64,000 nt of DNA from Marinihelvus fidelis. GTDB taxonomy: Bacteria > Pseudomonadota > Gammaproteobacteria > Xanthomonadales > SZUA-36. Shown here piece after piece: positions 1 to 8,951 of the stretch (the stretch's first letter is position 1; the number at the start of each line of letters is the position of its first letter). The notes beneath the pieces were generated by a model. That model had not been told where the DNA came from, did no database searches, and saw only the letters and a list, made by a program, of their open reading frames with translations. The translations under genes and the position numbers were made by a program. The DNA lies in contig NZ_VYXP01000003.1 of NCBI RefSeq assembly GCF_008725655.1, forward strand, positions 310,001 through 374,000, read 5' to 3'.

Positions 1-1268
1 CCGAAGATGAAGAACAGGATCACCGGGATGATTGCGACGGCCTGGAATGATGTGGTCGCCGCCTGCGCCAGGGCGCCGGCCATGGCCTCGGAGCCCGGCT
101 CCAGCGCCTCGAACGCTGCCTGGCCGCCGGCTGCCTCGAATTTGGCCTTGTCATAGATTCCGCCCAGTTCAGGCAGCACGAATCGAATGGCCAGGGCGCC
201 GGCAAAGCCGGTCAGGCCAATCGTCCACGGCCCGCCTTTCGGGAAACGGTGCGCTACGGCCGCCAGCATGGTCGGCCACATGTAGCACACGCCAACCGCC
301 CAGACCGTGGCCGCCACCAGTGCGGTCACCGGCGATGAAGCCACGCTCAGCAGGTACAGGCCGATGCCGGCCGGCACGGTGGAAATCCATAGCAGGCCCA
401 TGTCGGAAAAGCGGTGCGCCAGTGCGCCGGCAAAGTGGCGCATGACAAACATGATGGCGGCCACGTAGACCAGCACCACGATGCCCGGCATCTTCACCGT
501 TTCGCTGAGCGCGATGTCCACCCAGGACGAAGGCGCCAGTTCCGCCGACGCGGTCAGGAACATGATGGCGAAGAACACCCAGAAGAAAGGCTGCTTGACC
601 ACCACCATCAGCATCTCGCCGAAGCTGACGCCCAGCGATTCGGCCTGCGTGCCGGGGAATTTCTGCGTCATGGCCCAGAGCCCGAAAGCGATGCCGGGGA
701 TCATGATCATGGCGATGGCGATGCGCCAGTCCATGTCCATCACCTGGAACAGCAACAGGCTGAGCAGGCCACCGGCGACGATGCCAGCCGGCCACCAGGC
801 ATGCAGCACGTTCAGCCGGTGTGTCTTTTCATCCGGGTACAACGCCGCGGTCACCGGGTTGATGGCGGCCTCGGTGCAACCCCAGCCCACGCCCATCACC
901 AGCATGCCCCACCAGACCAGTGGCACCACGTCGACGCCGGTCGCCAGTGACGGCGCCATGACCACCATCAGCGGGCCGACGATAAAGGTCGCGGACGCAA
1001 TCAGGATCACGCGCTTGGCGCCCAATACATCCAGGATCGGGCTGGCGACCAGCAATGATGCGGCAAAGCCGAGGAAGGCCGCGCCCAGTGCGTCGCCGAT
1101 CATGCGCCCGGAGTTGGCGATATCGACCGGGTCGAAAAGGGCTTCCTTGATGGCGCCCGAGGCGGCAATGCGCAGCGAAAACGCCGCGGCGGCGGTGAAC
1201 AGCGCCAGGACGCTGATCCAGAACAGTGCGGAACGGTTGTACCCATCCGCGGCATGAGTGTCAGACAT
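1..1268 (-). CDS. MFS transporter, C-terminal end cut off by window
   Basis: Inner-membrane carrier of the major facilitator superfamily; substrate unknown. The minus-strand frame begins at an ATG at 1268 (start MSDTHAADGYNRSALFW) preceded by AAGGA eight bases upstream, and stays open to the window edge for about 422 residues. Successive hydrophobic segments of about 20 residues are visible throughout, for example around VILIASATFIVGPLMVV, IAIAMIMIPGIAFGLW and IVVLVYVAAIMFVM, the usual 12-TM MFS layout. The last residues before the edge still read as a TM helix, so the stop lies outside. It is separated from the exported-protein operon by about 108 bases. The family call is firm; no motif fixes the substrate, although MFS sugar carriers have similar layout. 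Confidence 0.8.
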   Translation of the reverse strand, partial: MSDTHAADGYNRSALFWISVLALFTAAAAFSLRIAASGAIKEALFDPVDIANSGRMIGDALGAAFLGFAASLLVASPILDVLGAKRVILIASATFIVGPLMVVMAPSLATGVDVVPLVWWGMLVMGVGWGCTEAAINPVTAALYPDEKTHRLNVLHAWWPAGIVAGGLLSLLLFQVMDMDWRIAIAMIMIPGIAFGLWAMTQKFPGTQAESLGVSFGEMLMVVVKQPFFWVFFAIMFLTASAELAPSSWVDIALSETVKMPGIVVLVYVAAIMFVMRHFAGALAHRFSDMGLLWISTVPAGIGLYLLSVASSPVTALVAATVWAVGVCYMWPTMLAAVAHRFPKGGPWTIGLTGFAGALAIRFVLPELGGIYDKAKFEAAGGQAAFEALEPGSEAMAGALAQAATTSFQAVAIIPVILFFIF

Positions 1269-1376
1269 CGTTATTATCCTTTTATCGTGAGCCAGCGGGG
1301 CGCGAGCACCCCACACCAGTTTATACGACAGAAGCGGGGGTGGGGCCAAGCGCCGGGAGAGCGCGCGGGGAAGCGG

Positions 1377-2615
1377 TCAGTCGTTACGCTCACAGCCCGG
1401 CAATGAGCCATCATCCAGCCGCGTCGCCGCTTCGTCCCCGGCCACCGTGGACACGGCGGTCCGGAGCGCATCCAGGTCGAGGTCTTCGTTGCCCAATAGC
1501 TGGCCGAGCACGTCGTCCAGGCCATTGTTGTCGCCGCCCGCGCGCAACGCGGCATCGATATCCCTGAACACCATCACTGCCCGGGCCGTGGTGGCCCCTG
1601 TCGAGGCACCGCCGCAGAGCTCATCGGATTTGGCGGACCATTGAGCCAGGTCCTTCAGTGCGTGCTGGTAACGTTTGGGCGTGATCGTGCCCGAGCGCCG
1701 TAGCAACTCCAGGGAGTAGTACTCGGCCAGGCCCTCGACAATCCAGTCATAACCGGGTGCCGAATCCATCGACAGCGCAACATGCAGCACTTCGTGCAGC
1801 AAGGAACTGGTGCCGTTGCCGCTGATCATGGGTCGCTCGGCATGGATGTACAGGGAGTTCGGTGCCGACAATGCGCCGCGCCACATGGGCTCGCCGGCGC
1901 TGATCACCGTCAGGCGTGGCAGCGGCTCGGGCAACAGCGCCGAGAGTTCCGGCAGGGTCCAGTTCAGTAGCGCCAGCATATCCATGCGTCGCACGTCCTG
2001 GCTGGTTGGCCCGGCGATAACGACGCGCGTGCCCGCGATCCGCTCGCGGCGGACGCCCAGTTCGCCCATCACCAGCCAGCCGGTGGGCTGCGAGAAGCGC
2101 CGCCCCGGTCGCGTGACGGACGAACCCTTGTCATTGCCCGCGTAAGGCGTAACCACCGACCATCCGGCCGGTGCCTGTACCTTCAGGACCGTGTTCGACT
2201 GCGCCGATTTCTGCGTCCGGGTGGCGGCCCGGGGGATCACGTCCTCGAGCCGGAACAGGCCCCAGTCGTCATCCAGCCAGGCGTCGTACTCACCCGAATC
2301 GCGCTCGTGCAGCACAGGCACACGCCAGGACAGCCGCCCGCCATTGGCCGGGGGTGACCAGGTGACCTGCCCGTCATCGACGACCACATCGCCATCGCCG
2401 TTGATTGCTTCCAGCAGCCCCTGGTCGAAGCGCATTTCGCGCAGGTAGTCGTCATCCTGCCGAAGGTTCAGGCGCACGTTCGCCACACCCGCACGTGGAT
2501 CCACGGTCACGCGGTAGCTGATGTCGTAAACCCGTTCACCGTTGTCGGACAGGCAGGTTCCGCAGAACCACAGCAGGGCCAGGGCAACCAAGGCCCGTGA
2601 AAACACGCCTGTCAT
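1377..2615 (-). CDS. exported gluzincin-like metallopeptidase (M1-like)
   Basis: Predicted secreted or periplasmic zinc peptidase of 412 residues. A signal peptide is visible (VALALLWFCGTCLS). An N-terminal beta-rich region is followed by HEVLH near residue 270, then 15 residues later the Glu of WIVEGLAEYYS. This matches the gluzincin zinc site (HExxH plus a downstream Glu in a W-x-x-E-G-x-A-E/Y context), although M1 aminopeptidases normally have 18 residues between. The Glu of HExxH is the expected catalytic base. The start lies three bases past the stop of the DUF4920 gene upstream, so the two are almost certainly co-transcribed with the gene at 3109-3645. Substrate unknown. The C-terminal part is alpha-helical with no recognised domain. 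Confidence 0.7.
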   Translation of the reverse strand: MTGVFSRALVALALLWFCGTCLSDNGERVYDISYRVTVDPRAGVANVRLNLRQDDDYLREMRFDQGLLEAINGDGDVVVDDGQVTWSPPANGGRLSWRVPVLHERDSGEYDAWLDDDWGLFRLEDVIPRAATRTQKSAQSNTVLKVQAPAGWSVVTPYAGNDKGSSVTRPGRRFSQPTGWLVMGELGVRRERIAGTRVVIAGPTSQDVRRMDMLALLNWTLPELSALLPEPLPRLTVISAGEPMWRGALSAPNSLYIHAERPMISGNGTSSLLHEVLHVALSMDSAPGYDWIVEGLAEYYSLELLRRSGTITPKRYQHALKDLAQWSAKSDELCGGASTGATTARAVMVFRDIDAALRAGGDNNGLDDVLGQLLGNEDLDLDALRTAVSTVAGDEAATRLDDGSLPGCERND

Positions 2616-2617
2616 GT

Positions 2618-3112
2618 TCAGCGCTGGATAAGGACCGAAGACGCCTCAATGGCGTATTCGAAGGCACCGGCGATGGGCTCCGGGGCTTCGCCCAGGTCAT
2701 CGGCGTAATGATCCGCCTGGGCCTGGGAAATCGGTGTCCGGACTAACTCACCCACAAGCGTTACTGGTTTTCCGGCTGTATCGGTGGGAATAAAAAACGC
2801 GTAGTCGTGAAAAGTCACACGGACCACGGTGTCGCCTTCCTGGGCAATAAAGAAACACCCCTTCTTCTGGCACACCTTGTTTATGGTCGTGGTCACCCGC
2901 ACGGACTCGGGGCCATTGTCACCCAGGCTTGCCACGGCCTCACTGACAGACAGGCCGGGCGCCTTGTCGGTCATCGCGTCGCCAAACACTTCGTACTCGG
3001 CAGTCGATTCAACCGGCGCCGACAACCGCGTCACGTCGCCCATCACGCCGGCCGAAATGCCCACGGCCAGGAGCCCGATAAGCCGGGTTACTGCTTTGCA
3101 CCGGGCCATCAT
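2618..3112 (-). CDS. DUF4920 family exported protein
   Basis: A 164-residue protein with an N-terminal hydrophobic export signal (TRLIGLLAVGISAGVMGD) and a DUF4920-like core: a Val/Thr-rich strand, the Cys pair in VCQKKGCFF, then VRVTFHDYAFFIPTD and VTLVGEL, resembling an OB-like fold. Function unknown; the paired cysteines could bind metal or form a disulfide in the periplasm. I chose the ATG at 3112 because its first bases overlap the TGA of the upstream gene (ATGA), which implies translational coupling; ATGs at 3124 and 3109 are alternatives. Middle gene of the operon 3645-1377. Confidence 0.7.
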   Translation of the reverse strand: MMARCKAVTRLIGLLAVGISAGVMGDVTRLSAPVESTAEYEVFGDAMTDKAPGLSVSEAVASLGDNGPESVRVTTTINKVCQKKGCFFIAQEGDTVVRVTFHDYAFFIPTDTAGKPVTLVGELVRTPISQAQADHYADDLGEAPEPIAGAFEYAIEASSVLIQR

Positions 3113-3645
3113 TGCACCCTGCATGCCGGGTAACGCGGCGTCTTGCTGACCCGCTCCACCCGATCTTCAGCAACATCCACCTTCACGCATTCCGCGGTAC
3201 GCGGCGCGTACCACCAGGTGCTGGTCAGGCTGATGCCCTCATGGCGGTCCACCGCGCGGAAACCCTCGCGGTCCAGGGCCAGGTCGGCACTGCTGGCCGA
3301 CTCACCCACCAATTCATGGAAATCGCGTGCGTTGCCCTGCCCGGCCATGGATTCGCAGGCCTGCGGGGGCGCCTTGCGAATGGCATCAAAAATGTCGTTG
3401 CGTGCGACCAGCGCCAGGCAGACCTGGGTCGCGCTGTTCCACCAATTGGACAATGTGCCATCGATGAACGGACGATTGTGTACAAAATTGAAACCTCGGC
3501 GCCCCAGTTCAGCTTCGCCGTCCTGGGTGCTCATGCCGAGCAGGCCATCCATCTCGGGTGTCGTCCCCGCCATGGCTGGAACAGCAGGCACGGCGGCCAT
3601 GGCCGCCGTGGCGGTGGCAACAAACAGGTGTCGACTCAGACGCAT
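3109..3645 (-). CDS. exported protein with two internal repeats, unknown function
   Basis: A 178-residue protein beginning at ATG 3645, with GAGGAG and AAAGG just upstream. The signal peptide ends near AVPAMAG. The mature part holds two diverged copies of one module of about 65 residues: each has L-G-x-S, then L-x-R-x-G-F, a WW pair, T-x-x-C, and K-x-P-x-x-AC at its end (residues about 35-100 and 110-178). The regular Cys spacing suggests one disulfide per module. I do not recognise the family. First gene of the operon with the DUF4920 protein and the gluzincin-like peptidase; a binding or inhibitor role for that peptidase is only a guess. Confidence 0.6.
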   Translation of the reverse strand: MRLSRHLFVATATAAMAAVPAVPAMAGTTPEMDGLLGMSTQDGEAELGRRGFNFVHNRPFIDGTLSNWWNSATQVCLALVARNDIFDAIRKAPPQACESMAGQGNARDFHELVGESASSADLALDREGFRAVDRHEGISLTSTWWYAPRTAECVKVDVAEDRVERVSKTPRYPACRVQ

Positions 3646-3726
3646 CCTTTGCTCCTCGACGGCCCGGGCCGTCGCTGATGGGTCTGGTGATAGTAATATC
3701 GCCCACCCCGGCACTGCAATGATGGG

Positions 3727-4833
3727 TCAAAACGCCAGTTTGCCCTGGCGGCCACCATCGGCGCGGAAGGTGGAAGTGTCCAGCCCCGGCAGGCGTCGCG
3801 CGAGCCCGTAACGGCGCCGCGCGACGTCAAACCGGTGGGCGATGATATCGGCATAGGGCCCCAGGCCGGTCATGCGCGAATGAAACCCCGGCCGGTAAGC
3901 GCGCCCGCCATGGCAGGACGCCAGGGCGGCCATGACGGCTTTACTCCGGTCGGGATAATGGACCTTGAGCCAGTCACGGAACAACGGGTCGACCTCGTGC
4001 GGCAGGCGCAGCAGGATGTAGCTGGCTGCGGCACCGCCGCGCTCGGCCACGGCGGCAACGATGGCCTCCATTTCGTGGTCATTGATACGCGGGATGACCG
4101 GCGCAACCATCGCACCCACCGGTACACCAACGCGCGCCAGGCCCTCGATCACCCGCAAACGCGCGGCCGGGCCCGCTGTCCTGGGCTCAAGGCGCCGCTT
4201 CAATTCGTCGTCCAGCGTGGTGACGCTGACGCGCACACTGACCAGGTTGCGGGCCGCCATCTCGGCCAGCAGATCCAGGTCCCTCAAAACCAGTGCACTC
4301 TTGGTGATCAGCGCCACGGGCTGCCTGAACGCCAGGCAGGTTTCCAGCAGCCGACGGGTCAGCCGCCGCTCGCGTTCGACCGGCTGGTAGGCATCGGTAT
4401 TGACGCCGATTGCGATGGTTTCGCAGCGCCAGCCCGGGAGGGAAAGCTCCCGCTCCAGGCACTCCACGGCATTCATCTTGGCCATGATCACGGACTCGAA
4501 ATCCAGCCCCGGCGACAGTTCGTGCCAGGCATGGGACGGCCGCGCGAAACAATACACGCAGCCGTGCTCACAACCCTGGTAGGGGTTAAGCGAAACATTG
4601 AAGCCGATGTCCGGTGACGTATTGCGACTGAGGATCGACCGGGCCTTTACATTGATCACGCGGGTGCCGACGTCACCCGCGCCATGCGGGTTCTCGCCGG
4701 CCGCACACTGCGAATTAAGCCACTCCGTGGACGGCGTCAGTGACCGTTCGGTATAGCGATGCTCAACATTGGAGCGGCTGCCGCGCCCGCGGATACCGTC
4801 TGGCGAAGCGACCCTTGCACGAATACTGTTCAT
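3727..4833 (-). CDS. PA0069-family radical SAM protein
   Basis: A 368-residue radical SAM enzyme related to the SplB/Rv2578c/PA0069 group. The [4Fe-4S] motif CEHGCVYC (Cys 88, 92, 95, a C-x3-C-x2-C spacing) sits after SLNPYQG. The family-typical N-terminus IRGRGSRSN and the segments IGVNTDAYQPVER, ITKSALVLRDLDLL, VSVTTLDDELKRRLEPR and RLPHEVDPLF support the call. The start is the ATG at 4833, the only in-frame start close upstream of IRGRG; the frame runs open further but without family sequence. The start codon lies inside a LexA-like box (4824-4843), so SOS control is likely. The reaction catalysed is unknown. It is divergent from the hydrolase at 4895. Confidence 0.88.
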   Translation of the reverse strand: MNSIRARVASPDGIRGRGSRSNVEHRYTERSLTPSTEWLNSQCAAGENPHGAGDVGTRVINVKARSILSRNTSPDIGFNVSLNPYQGCEHGCVYCFARPSHAWHELSPGLDFESVIMAKMNAVECLERELSLPGWRCETIAIGVNTDAYQPVERERRLTRRLLETCLAFRQPVALITKSALVLRDLDLLAEMAARNLVSVRVSVTTLDDELKRRLEPRTAGPAARLRVIEGLARVGVPVGAMVAPVIPRINDHEMEAIVAAVAERGGAAASYILLRLPHEVDPLFRDWLKVHYPDRSKAVMAALASCHGGRAYRPGFHSRMTGLGPYADIIAHRFDVARRRYGLARRLPGLDTSTFRADGGRQGKLAF

Positions 4834-4843
4834 ATATACAGTT
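4824..4843. promoter_or_regulatory. LexA-like SOS box over a start codon
   Basis: The 20 bases TACTGTTCATATATACAGTT match the enterobacterial SOS consensus (CTGT-N8-ACAG with an AT-rich core) at 17 of 20 positions by eye. The ATG of the radical SAM gene (4833-4831, minus strand) lies inside it, and the divergent hydrolase starts 52 bases away. Bound LexA would block transcription or initiation of the radical SAM gene. Confidence 0.7.
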
Positions 4844-4894
4844 ATCGTATTGAAATCCTCCCCGCACGACAAGCCCCCTGCTAGCATAGGCGGC

Positions 4895-6100
4895 GTGAAA
4901 ACACTGACGACAATCCTGCTGCTGATGGCCTGCCTGTGGCCCGCGCAGTCACGGGCCCAGCACACCGCGCCGGGCTCGCTGGAACACTTCGGCCAGCAAC
5001 CGGAGCCCGAGGCGCCGGCGCCAGAGCCCGTTGAGCAGGTTGACGACACGGTGACACAAGAGGCCACCTACAGCATCCTGGGCAAGCCGATGGAGCCGGG
5101 CGAGTTTCGCCAGTTCAACTGGCAACTCGAGACCGCGATGGCCGGCCTGTCCGTGCCGACCCCGGTGCTGGTGGCGCGAGGCCGTTTTCCGGGCCCGACG
5201 CTGTGCCTGGTCGCTGCGGTTCATGGCGACGAACTCAATGGCGTCGAAATCGTCCGGCGAATCATGTTCGACCTGGACCGGGAAAACCTGCATGGCATTG
5301 TCGTCGGCATCCCCATCGCCAACGCCTTCGGCTTCCTGCGCGGCTCGCGGTACCTGCCCGACCGCCGTGACCTGAACCGGTTTTTCCCCGGCCAGCCCAG
5401 TGGCAGCATGGCGTCGCGTTTCGCGCACGCGCTGTTTGGCGAAGTCATTCGCGACTGCCACGTGCTGGTCGATATCCACACCGGTTCGTTCAACCGGACC
5501 AACCTGCCGCAATTGCGCGCGGACCTGGGCCAACCGGACGTCGTCGACCTCAGTCGGCAGTTCGGCGATATCGTTGTGCTGCACAGCGAAGGCCCAAAGG
5601 GTTCACTACGCGGCGCCGCTACCGCCATCGGTATCCCGGCGGTGACCATGGAGGCGGGTGGCCCTTCTCAGTTCCAGGCCACGGCCGTCGACGCCGGTGT
5701 CGATGCCATTGGCGCACTGCTGGACCGGCTGGACATGGTCAAGCAGTTCCGACTGTTCCGCGATCCGCAGCCGGTGTTCTACGAGTCCGACTGGGTGCGT
5801 GCCGAATCCGGCGGTATCCTGCTGGGTGAGGTCGAACTGGGTGACGAGGTGCTGAAAGGGCAACGGCTGGGTACCGTCACCGACCCCATAGAGAACCGTC
5901 GCGAAACGCTGTACGCGCCCTACACCGGGCGCATCCTGGGCATGGCCCTGAACCAGGTAGTGATGCCGGGCTTTGCCGCCTTTCACATTGGCCGGGCCAC
6001 GACCGGCACCGGTGGGCCGCCATCACCCAGTGCTGGTGAGGACCCGGACGGGGTGGCCCCGGGCGATACCAGCCCCGGGGATGACCGCGGCGGCGAATAG
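4895..6100 (+). CDS. exported succinylglutamate desuccinylase/aspartoacylase-like zinc hydrolase
   Basis: A 401-residue protein starting at GTG 4895, chosen because it places a signal peptide (TTILLLMACLWPAQSRAQ) at the N-terminus. After an acidic Pro-rich linker comes an M14-like AspA/AstE domain: VHGDELNGVEIVRR supplies the His and Glu zinc ligands, and DIHTGSFNRTNLPQL the second His. GDIVVLHSEGPKGSLRGAA and EAGG follow, and the C-terminal part (GGILLGEV, YAPYTGRIL) is the beta domain typical of bacterial members. The family removes acyl groups from amino acids or peptides, but export suggests a peptide or cell-wall-like substrate rather than arginine catabolism. The C-terminal tail is Gly/Asp/Pro-rich and probably disordered. 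Confidence 0.82.
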   Translation: MKTLTTILLLMACLWPAQSRAQHTAPGSLEHFGQQPEPEAPAPEPVEQVDDTVTQEATYSILGKPMEPGEFRQFNWQLETAMAGLSVPTPVLVARGRFPGPTLCLVAAVHGDELNGVEIVRRIMFDLDRENLHGIVVGIPIANAFGFLRGSRYLPDRRDLNRFFPGQPSGSMASRFAHALFGEVIRDCHVLVDIHTGSFNRTNLPQLRADLGQPDVVDLSRQFGDIVVLHSEGPKGSLRGAATAIGIPAVTMEAGGPSQFQATAVDAGVDAIGALLDRLDMVKQFRLFRDPQPVFYESDWVRAESGGILLGEVELGDEVLKGQRLGTVTDPIENRRETLYAPYTGRILGMALNQVVMPGFAAFHIGRATTGTGGPPSPSAGEDPDGVAPGDTSPGDDRGGE

Positions 6101-6114
6101 CGCCGCTGCGAGCC

Positions 6115-7617
6115 TCAATCGCCGGCCTGGCCGGACCGTTTCTGCAGGCGTTTTTCCCAGAACTCGGCGCCGCGTATACCCAGCGCCTTCGGGTCGAACA
6201 CGTAATGACCGCTGCCCTCGCGCTGCTGGCGCTCGTAGTCACGCAGCGCCCGAATCGCCGGCCGCCCGACCAGGAAAATGGCCAGGATGCCAACGATGTT
6301 CAGCCAAGCCATCAGGCCGACGCCGATATCGCCCATCGCCCAGGCCAGCCCGGCCGCCCTGATCGAACCATAGAAGGCCGACGCCAGCAGACCGATCTTC
6401 AGCGCCAGCATCAGGCCTGGAATGTGCAGCGTTCGCTTGATGTAGGCGACGTTGCTCTCGGCAATGTAGTAGTACGCCAGCAGTGTGGTGAAAGCGAAGA
6501 AGAACAGCGACACGGCGATCGCGGGCGCGCCCAGGCCACCCACCACCTGGTCCACCGCCATTTGGGTAAACGCCGGGCTGTTGGGGTCAACCGTGGCCGC
6601 CAGCATGCCACCAGAGACCGCGTTTTCGACACCCGTCACGTGGTAGTTGCCGGTAATCAGGATCATGAAGGCGGTGGCGGAGCAGACCAGCAGCGTGTCC
6701 ACGTAGACCGAGAACGCCTGCACCAGCCCCTGCTGGGCCGGGTGCTCGACCTCGGCCGCGGCCGCGGCATGCGGTCCCGTGCCCTGTCCGGCCTCGTTCG
6801 AATAAATGCCGCGCTTGACGCCCCAACCGATAACGGCACCAAAGCCGGCCATGGGTGTGAAGGCATCGCCAATGATCAGGCTGATCACACCCGGCACCGC
6901 CTGGTAATTGATGGCCACGACCACCAACGCACCGATGATGTAGATCAGCGCCATGACCGGCACCACCACCTGGGTGAAATGGGCGATACGCTTGACGCCG
7001 CCAAAGATGATCGCACCCAGGCCCCCCATGACCACGAACCCGGTAACCAGCTTGGGCACCGTGGTTTCACCAAGCGGCGTCTGCACGACACTGCCGCCAC
7101 CGACGGCCAGGTCGACGGCGTTGCCAATGGCGTTGGCCTGCACACCGGGCAGCAGCAGCCCCATCGCGAACACGGTGCTCAGTGCGAACACCCAGCCGTA
7201 CCACTTCTGCCCCAACGCCTTTTCAATGTAGTACGCCGGGCCGCCGCGGTATTCGCCATCATCCACCTCCTTGTAAATCTGGCCCAGGGTGGATTCGACA
7301 TAAGCCGTGGACGCACCCAGGAAGGCCACGACCCACATCCAGAACACCGCACCGGGGCCGCCAAAGCCGATGGCCGCCGCCACACCGGCGATATTGCCGG
7401 TGCCCACACGGCCTGACAGGGACACGGCCAGGGCCTGGAAAGTTGAAATACCAGCCATGGATTCCTGGCCGCCTCGCAACAACCGCAACATCTCCGGAAA
7501 TTGCCTGACCTGCGCAAAGCGGGTCATTATGGAAAAGAATAGGCCCGCACCCAGGCACAGGTAAACGAGGGCCGGGGACCAGACCCAGGCATTGATGGTG
7601 TTGATGACGTCGTGCAT
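6115..7617 (-). CDS. alanine/glycine:sodium symporter (AGCS family)
   Basis: A 500-residue inner-membrane secondary transporter importing small neutral amino acids with Na+. Family hallmarks in order: SLSGRVGTGNIAGVAAAIGFGGPGAVFWMW near residues 65-95, YRGGPAYYIEKALG, and GWGVKRGIYSNEAGQGTGPHAAA in the middle, the characteristic AGCS cytoplasmic loop. About ten to eleven hydrophobic helices are visible and the length is normal for AlsT/DagA proteins. It converges with the hydrolase at 4895-6100, 14 bases apart, and its 5' side faces the efflux operon at 7784 across about 166 bases. No regulatory site was assigned to it. Confidence 0.92.
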   Translation of the reverse strand: MHDVINTINAWVWSPALVYLCLGAGLFFSIMTRFAQVRQFPEMLRLLRGGQESMAGISTFQALAVSLSGRVGTGNIAGVAAAIGFGGPGAVFWMWVVAFLGASTAYVESTLGQIYKEVDDGEYRGGPAYYIEKALGQKWYGWVFALSTVFAMGLLLPGVQANAIGNAVDLAVGGGSVVQTPLGETTVPKLVTGFVVMGGLGAIIFGGVKRIAHFTQVVVPVMALIYIIGALVVVAINYQAVPGVISLIIGDAFTPMAGFGAVIGWGVKRGIYSNEAGQGTGPHAAAAAEVEHPAQQGLVQAFSVYVDTLLVCSATAFMILITGNYHVTGVENAVSGGMLAATVDPNSPAFTQMAVDQVVGGLGAPAIAVSLFFFAFTTLLAYYYIAESNVAYIKRTLHIPGLMLALKIGLLASAFYGSIRAAGLAWAMGDIGVGLMAWLNIVGILAIFLVGRPAIRALRDYERQQREGSGHYVFDPKALGIRGAEFWEKRLQKRSGQAGD

Positions 7618-7702
7618 GTCGGCTTCCGCGTGAATTCCGGGGCAGTATAGGCCAATCAGTCGATAGCGTTACGTGGCGGGCCCGATTGTTGGCAGGGCCC
7701 TC

Positions 7703-7733
7703 TTGACAAAAAAAGAATGAACGTTCATTCTTT
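7703..7733 (+). promoter_or_regulatory. efflux promoter with embedded TetR-type palindrome
   Basis: TTGACA at 7703-7708 is a perfect -35 element; 17 bases on, CATTCT (7726-7731) is a weak -10. The bases from 7712 to 7733 form a perfect 22-bp palindrome centred on AACGTT (half AAAGAATGAAC), filling the spacer and the -10. This is the geometry of a repressor operator, and the efflux operon encodes a TetR protein as its last gene, the likely ligand. Confidence 0.75.
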
Positions 7734-7783
7734 GCGCCTGTCCAAGGTGCTGTCGCACCCACGAAAGCGGAACCCAACTCATC

Positions 7784-8941
7784 ATGAAACGACGCATGAC
7801 CCTGTCATGGCGCGGACTGCTTGTCCTGCTGCCCCTGCTGCTGGCCGCTTGCCAGCCCGCACCACAATCCAGCGCCGCCGCGGCCGCCGCGGAGCGCCCG
7901 CCGACACCGGTTTCCGTGGTGACCGTCCGTACCGCACCCGTGACCCTGGCCCGCGAGCTGCCCGGCCGAACGCGCGCCTTCCGCGTTGCCGAAGTTCGCC
8001 CCCAGGTCTCTGGCATCGTGCTCGACCGGCTGTTCCGTGAGGGCAGTGAAGTCACTGCCGGCGATGCGCTATACCAACTGGACGACGCCACCTACCTGGC
8101 TGACCTGAACAGTGCGAAGGCGAACCTGGCGCGGGCACGCGCCGGCCTGGAAGTGTCCGACCTGAACGCCCGCCGTGCCGCTGAACTGCTGGACGCCAAG
8201 GCCGTCAGCGACCAGGAGTACCGGAACCTGCTGGCCACCCGCCTGCAGGCCGAGGCCGACGTGGAAATGGCCAAGGCGCAGGTCGCTGCCGCGCAGGTGC
8301 GGGTCGATTACGCGCGCATCGCCGCGCCGATTACCGGCCGCGTCGGCAAATCCAATGTCACCCAGGGCGCCCTGGTCACCGCCGGCCAGGCCGAGCTGCT
8401 GACCACCGTGCACCAGCTCGACCCGATCTATGTCGACGTCAACCAGTCTGCCGCGGAGCTGTTAAAGCTGCGCCGCAACCTGGATGACGAAGCGCTGCGC
8501 AAGGCCGGCTCGATCCCCGTTAACATCGTCCTCGACGATGGCAGCACCTACCCGCTGCCCGGTGAGCTGACTTTCGCCGACGCCGCCGTCGACCCGACCA
8601 CCGGCAGTGTCGCCATGCGTATCGTCGTGCCCAACCCCGACCGCCTGTTGCTGCCCGGCATGTATGTCCGTGCCATGGTCAGCAACGCCATCGTCGACAA
8701 CGGCCTGCTGGTGCCACAACAGGCCGTACAGCGCGGCGCCAACGGCGAAGCCTTCGCCATGGTTGTGGCCGAAGACGGCACGGCCCAGCGCCGTGTGCTC
8801 GAGCTGGACCAGACCATCGGCGCCGACTGGCTGGTCTCATCCGGGCTCAGCAACGGTGACCGCGTCATCACCGAAGGCCTGCAGAAGATTCGCCCGGGCG
8901 TGGCCGTACAGGTCACACCGGTGGTCGTCGCGGCACAGTAA
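7784..8941 (+). CDS. RND efflux periplasmic adaptor lipoprotein (MexA/AcrA type)
   Basis: A 385-residue membrane fusion protein that bridges the inner-membrane pump at 8952 to an outer-membrane channel. The signal sequence ends in the lipobox LLAAC, so it should be lipid-anchored. Domains in order: beta-barrel and lipoyl strands ([20 protein letters not shown]), an alpha-helical hairpin (residues about 100-165), the second lipoyl half ([21 protein letters not shown]), a barrel ([11 protein letters not shown]) and a membrane-proximal domain ending [13 protein letters not shown]. Length is normal for AcrA/MexA. The start is the ATG at 7784; MTLSW at residue 5 is an alternative. First gene of the adaptor-pump-TetR operon, behind the palindromic promoter. 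Confidence 0.93.
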   Translation: MKRRMTLSWRGLLVLLPLLLAACQPAPQSSAAAAAAERPPTPVSVVTVRTAPVTLARELPGRTRAFRVAEVRPQVSGIVLDRLFREGSEVTAGDALYQLDDATYLADLNSAKANLARARAGLEVSDLNARRAAELLDAKAVSDQEYRNLLATRLQAEADVEMAKAQVAAAQVRVDYARIAAPITGRVGKSNVTQGALVTAGQAELLTTVHQLDPIYVDVNQSAAELLKLRRNLDDEALRKAGSIPVNIVLDDGSTYPLPGELTFADAAVDPTTGSVAMRIVVPNPDRLLLPGMYVRAMVSNAIVDNGLLVPQQAVQRGANGEAFAMVVAEDGTAQRRVLELDQTIGADWLVSSGLSNGDRVITEGLQKIRPGVAVQVTPVVVAAQ

Positions 8942-8951
8942 GGACCACAAC

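Noticed and set aside
4834-5067. N-terminal extension of the radical SAM frame
   Set aside because: Ser/Gly/Cys-rich sequence antisense to the hydrolase gene, and the family N-terminus begins after the ATG at 4833.
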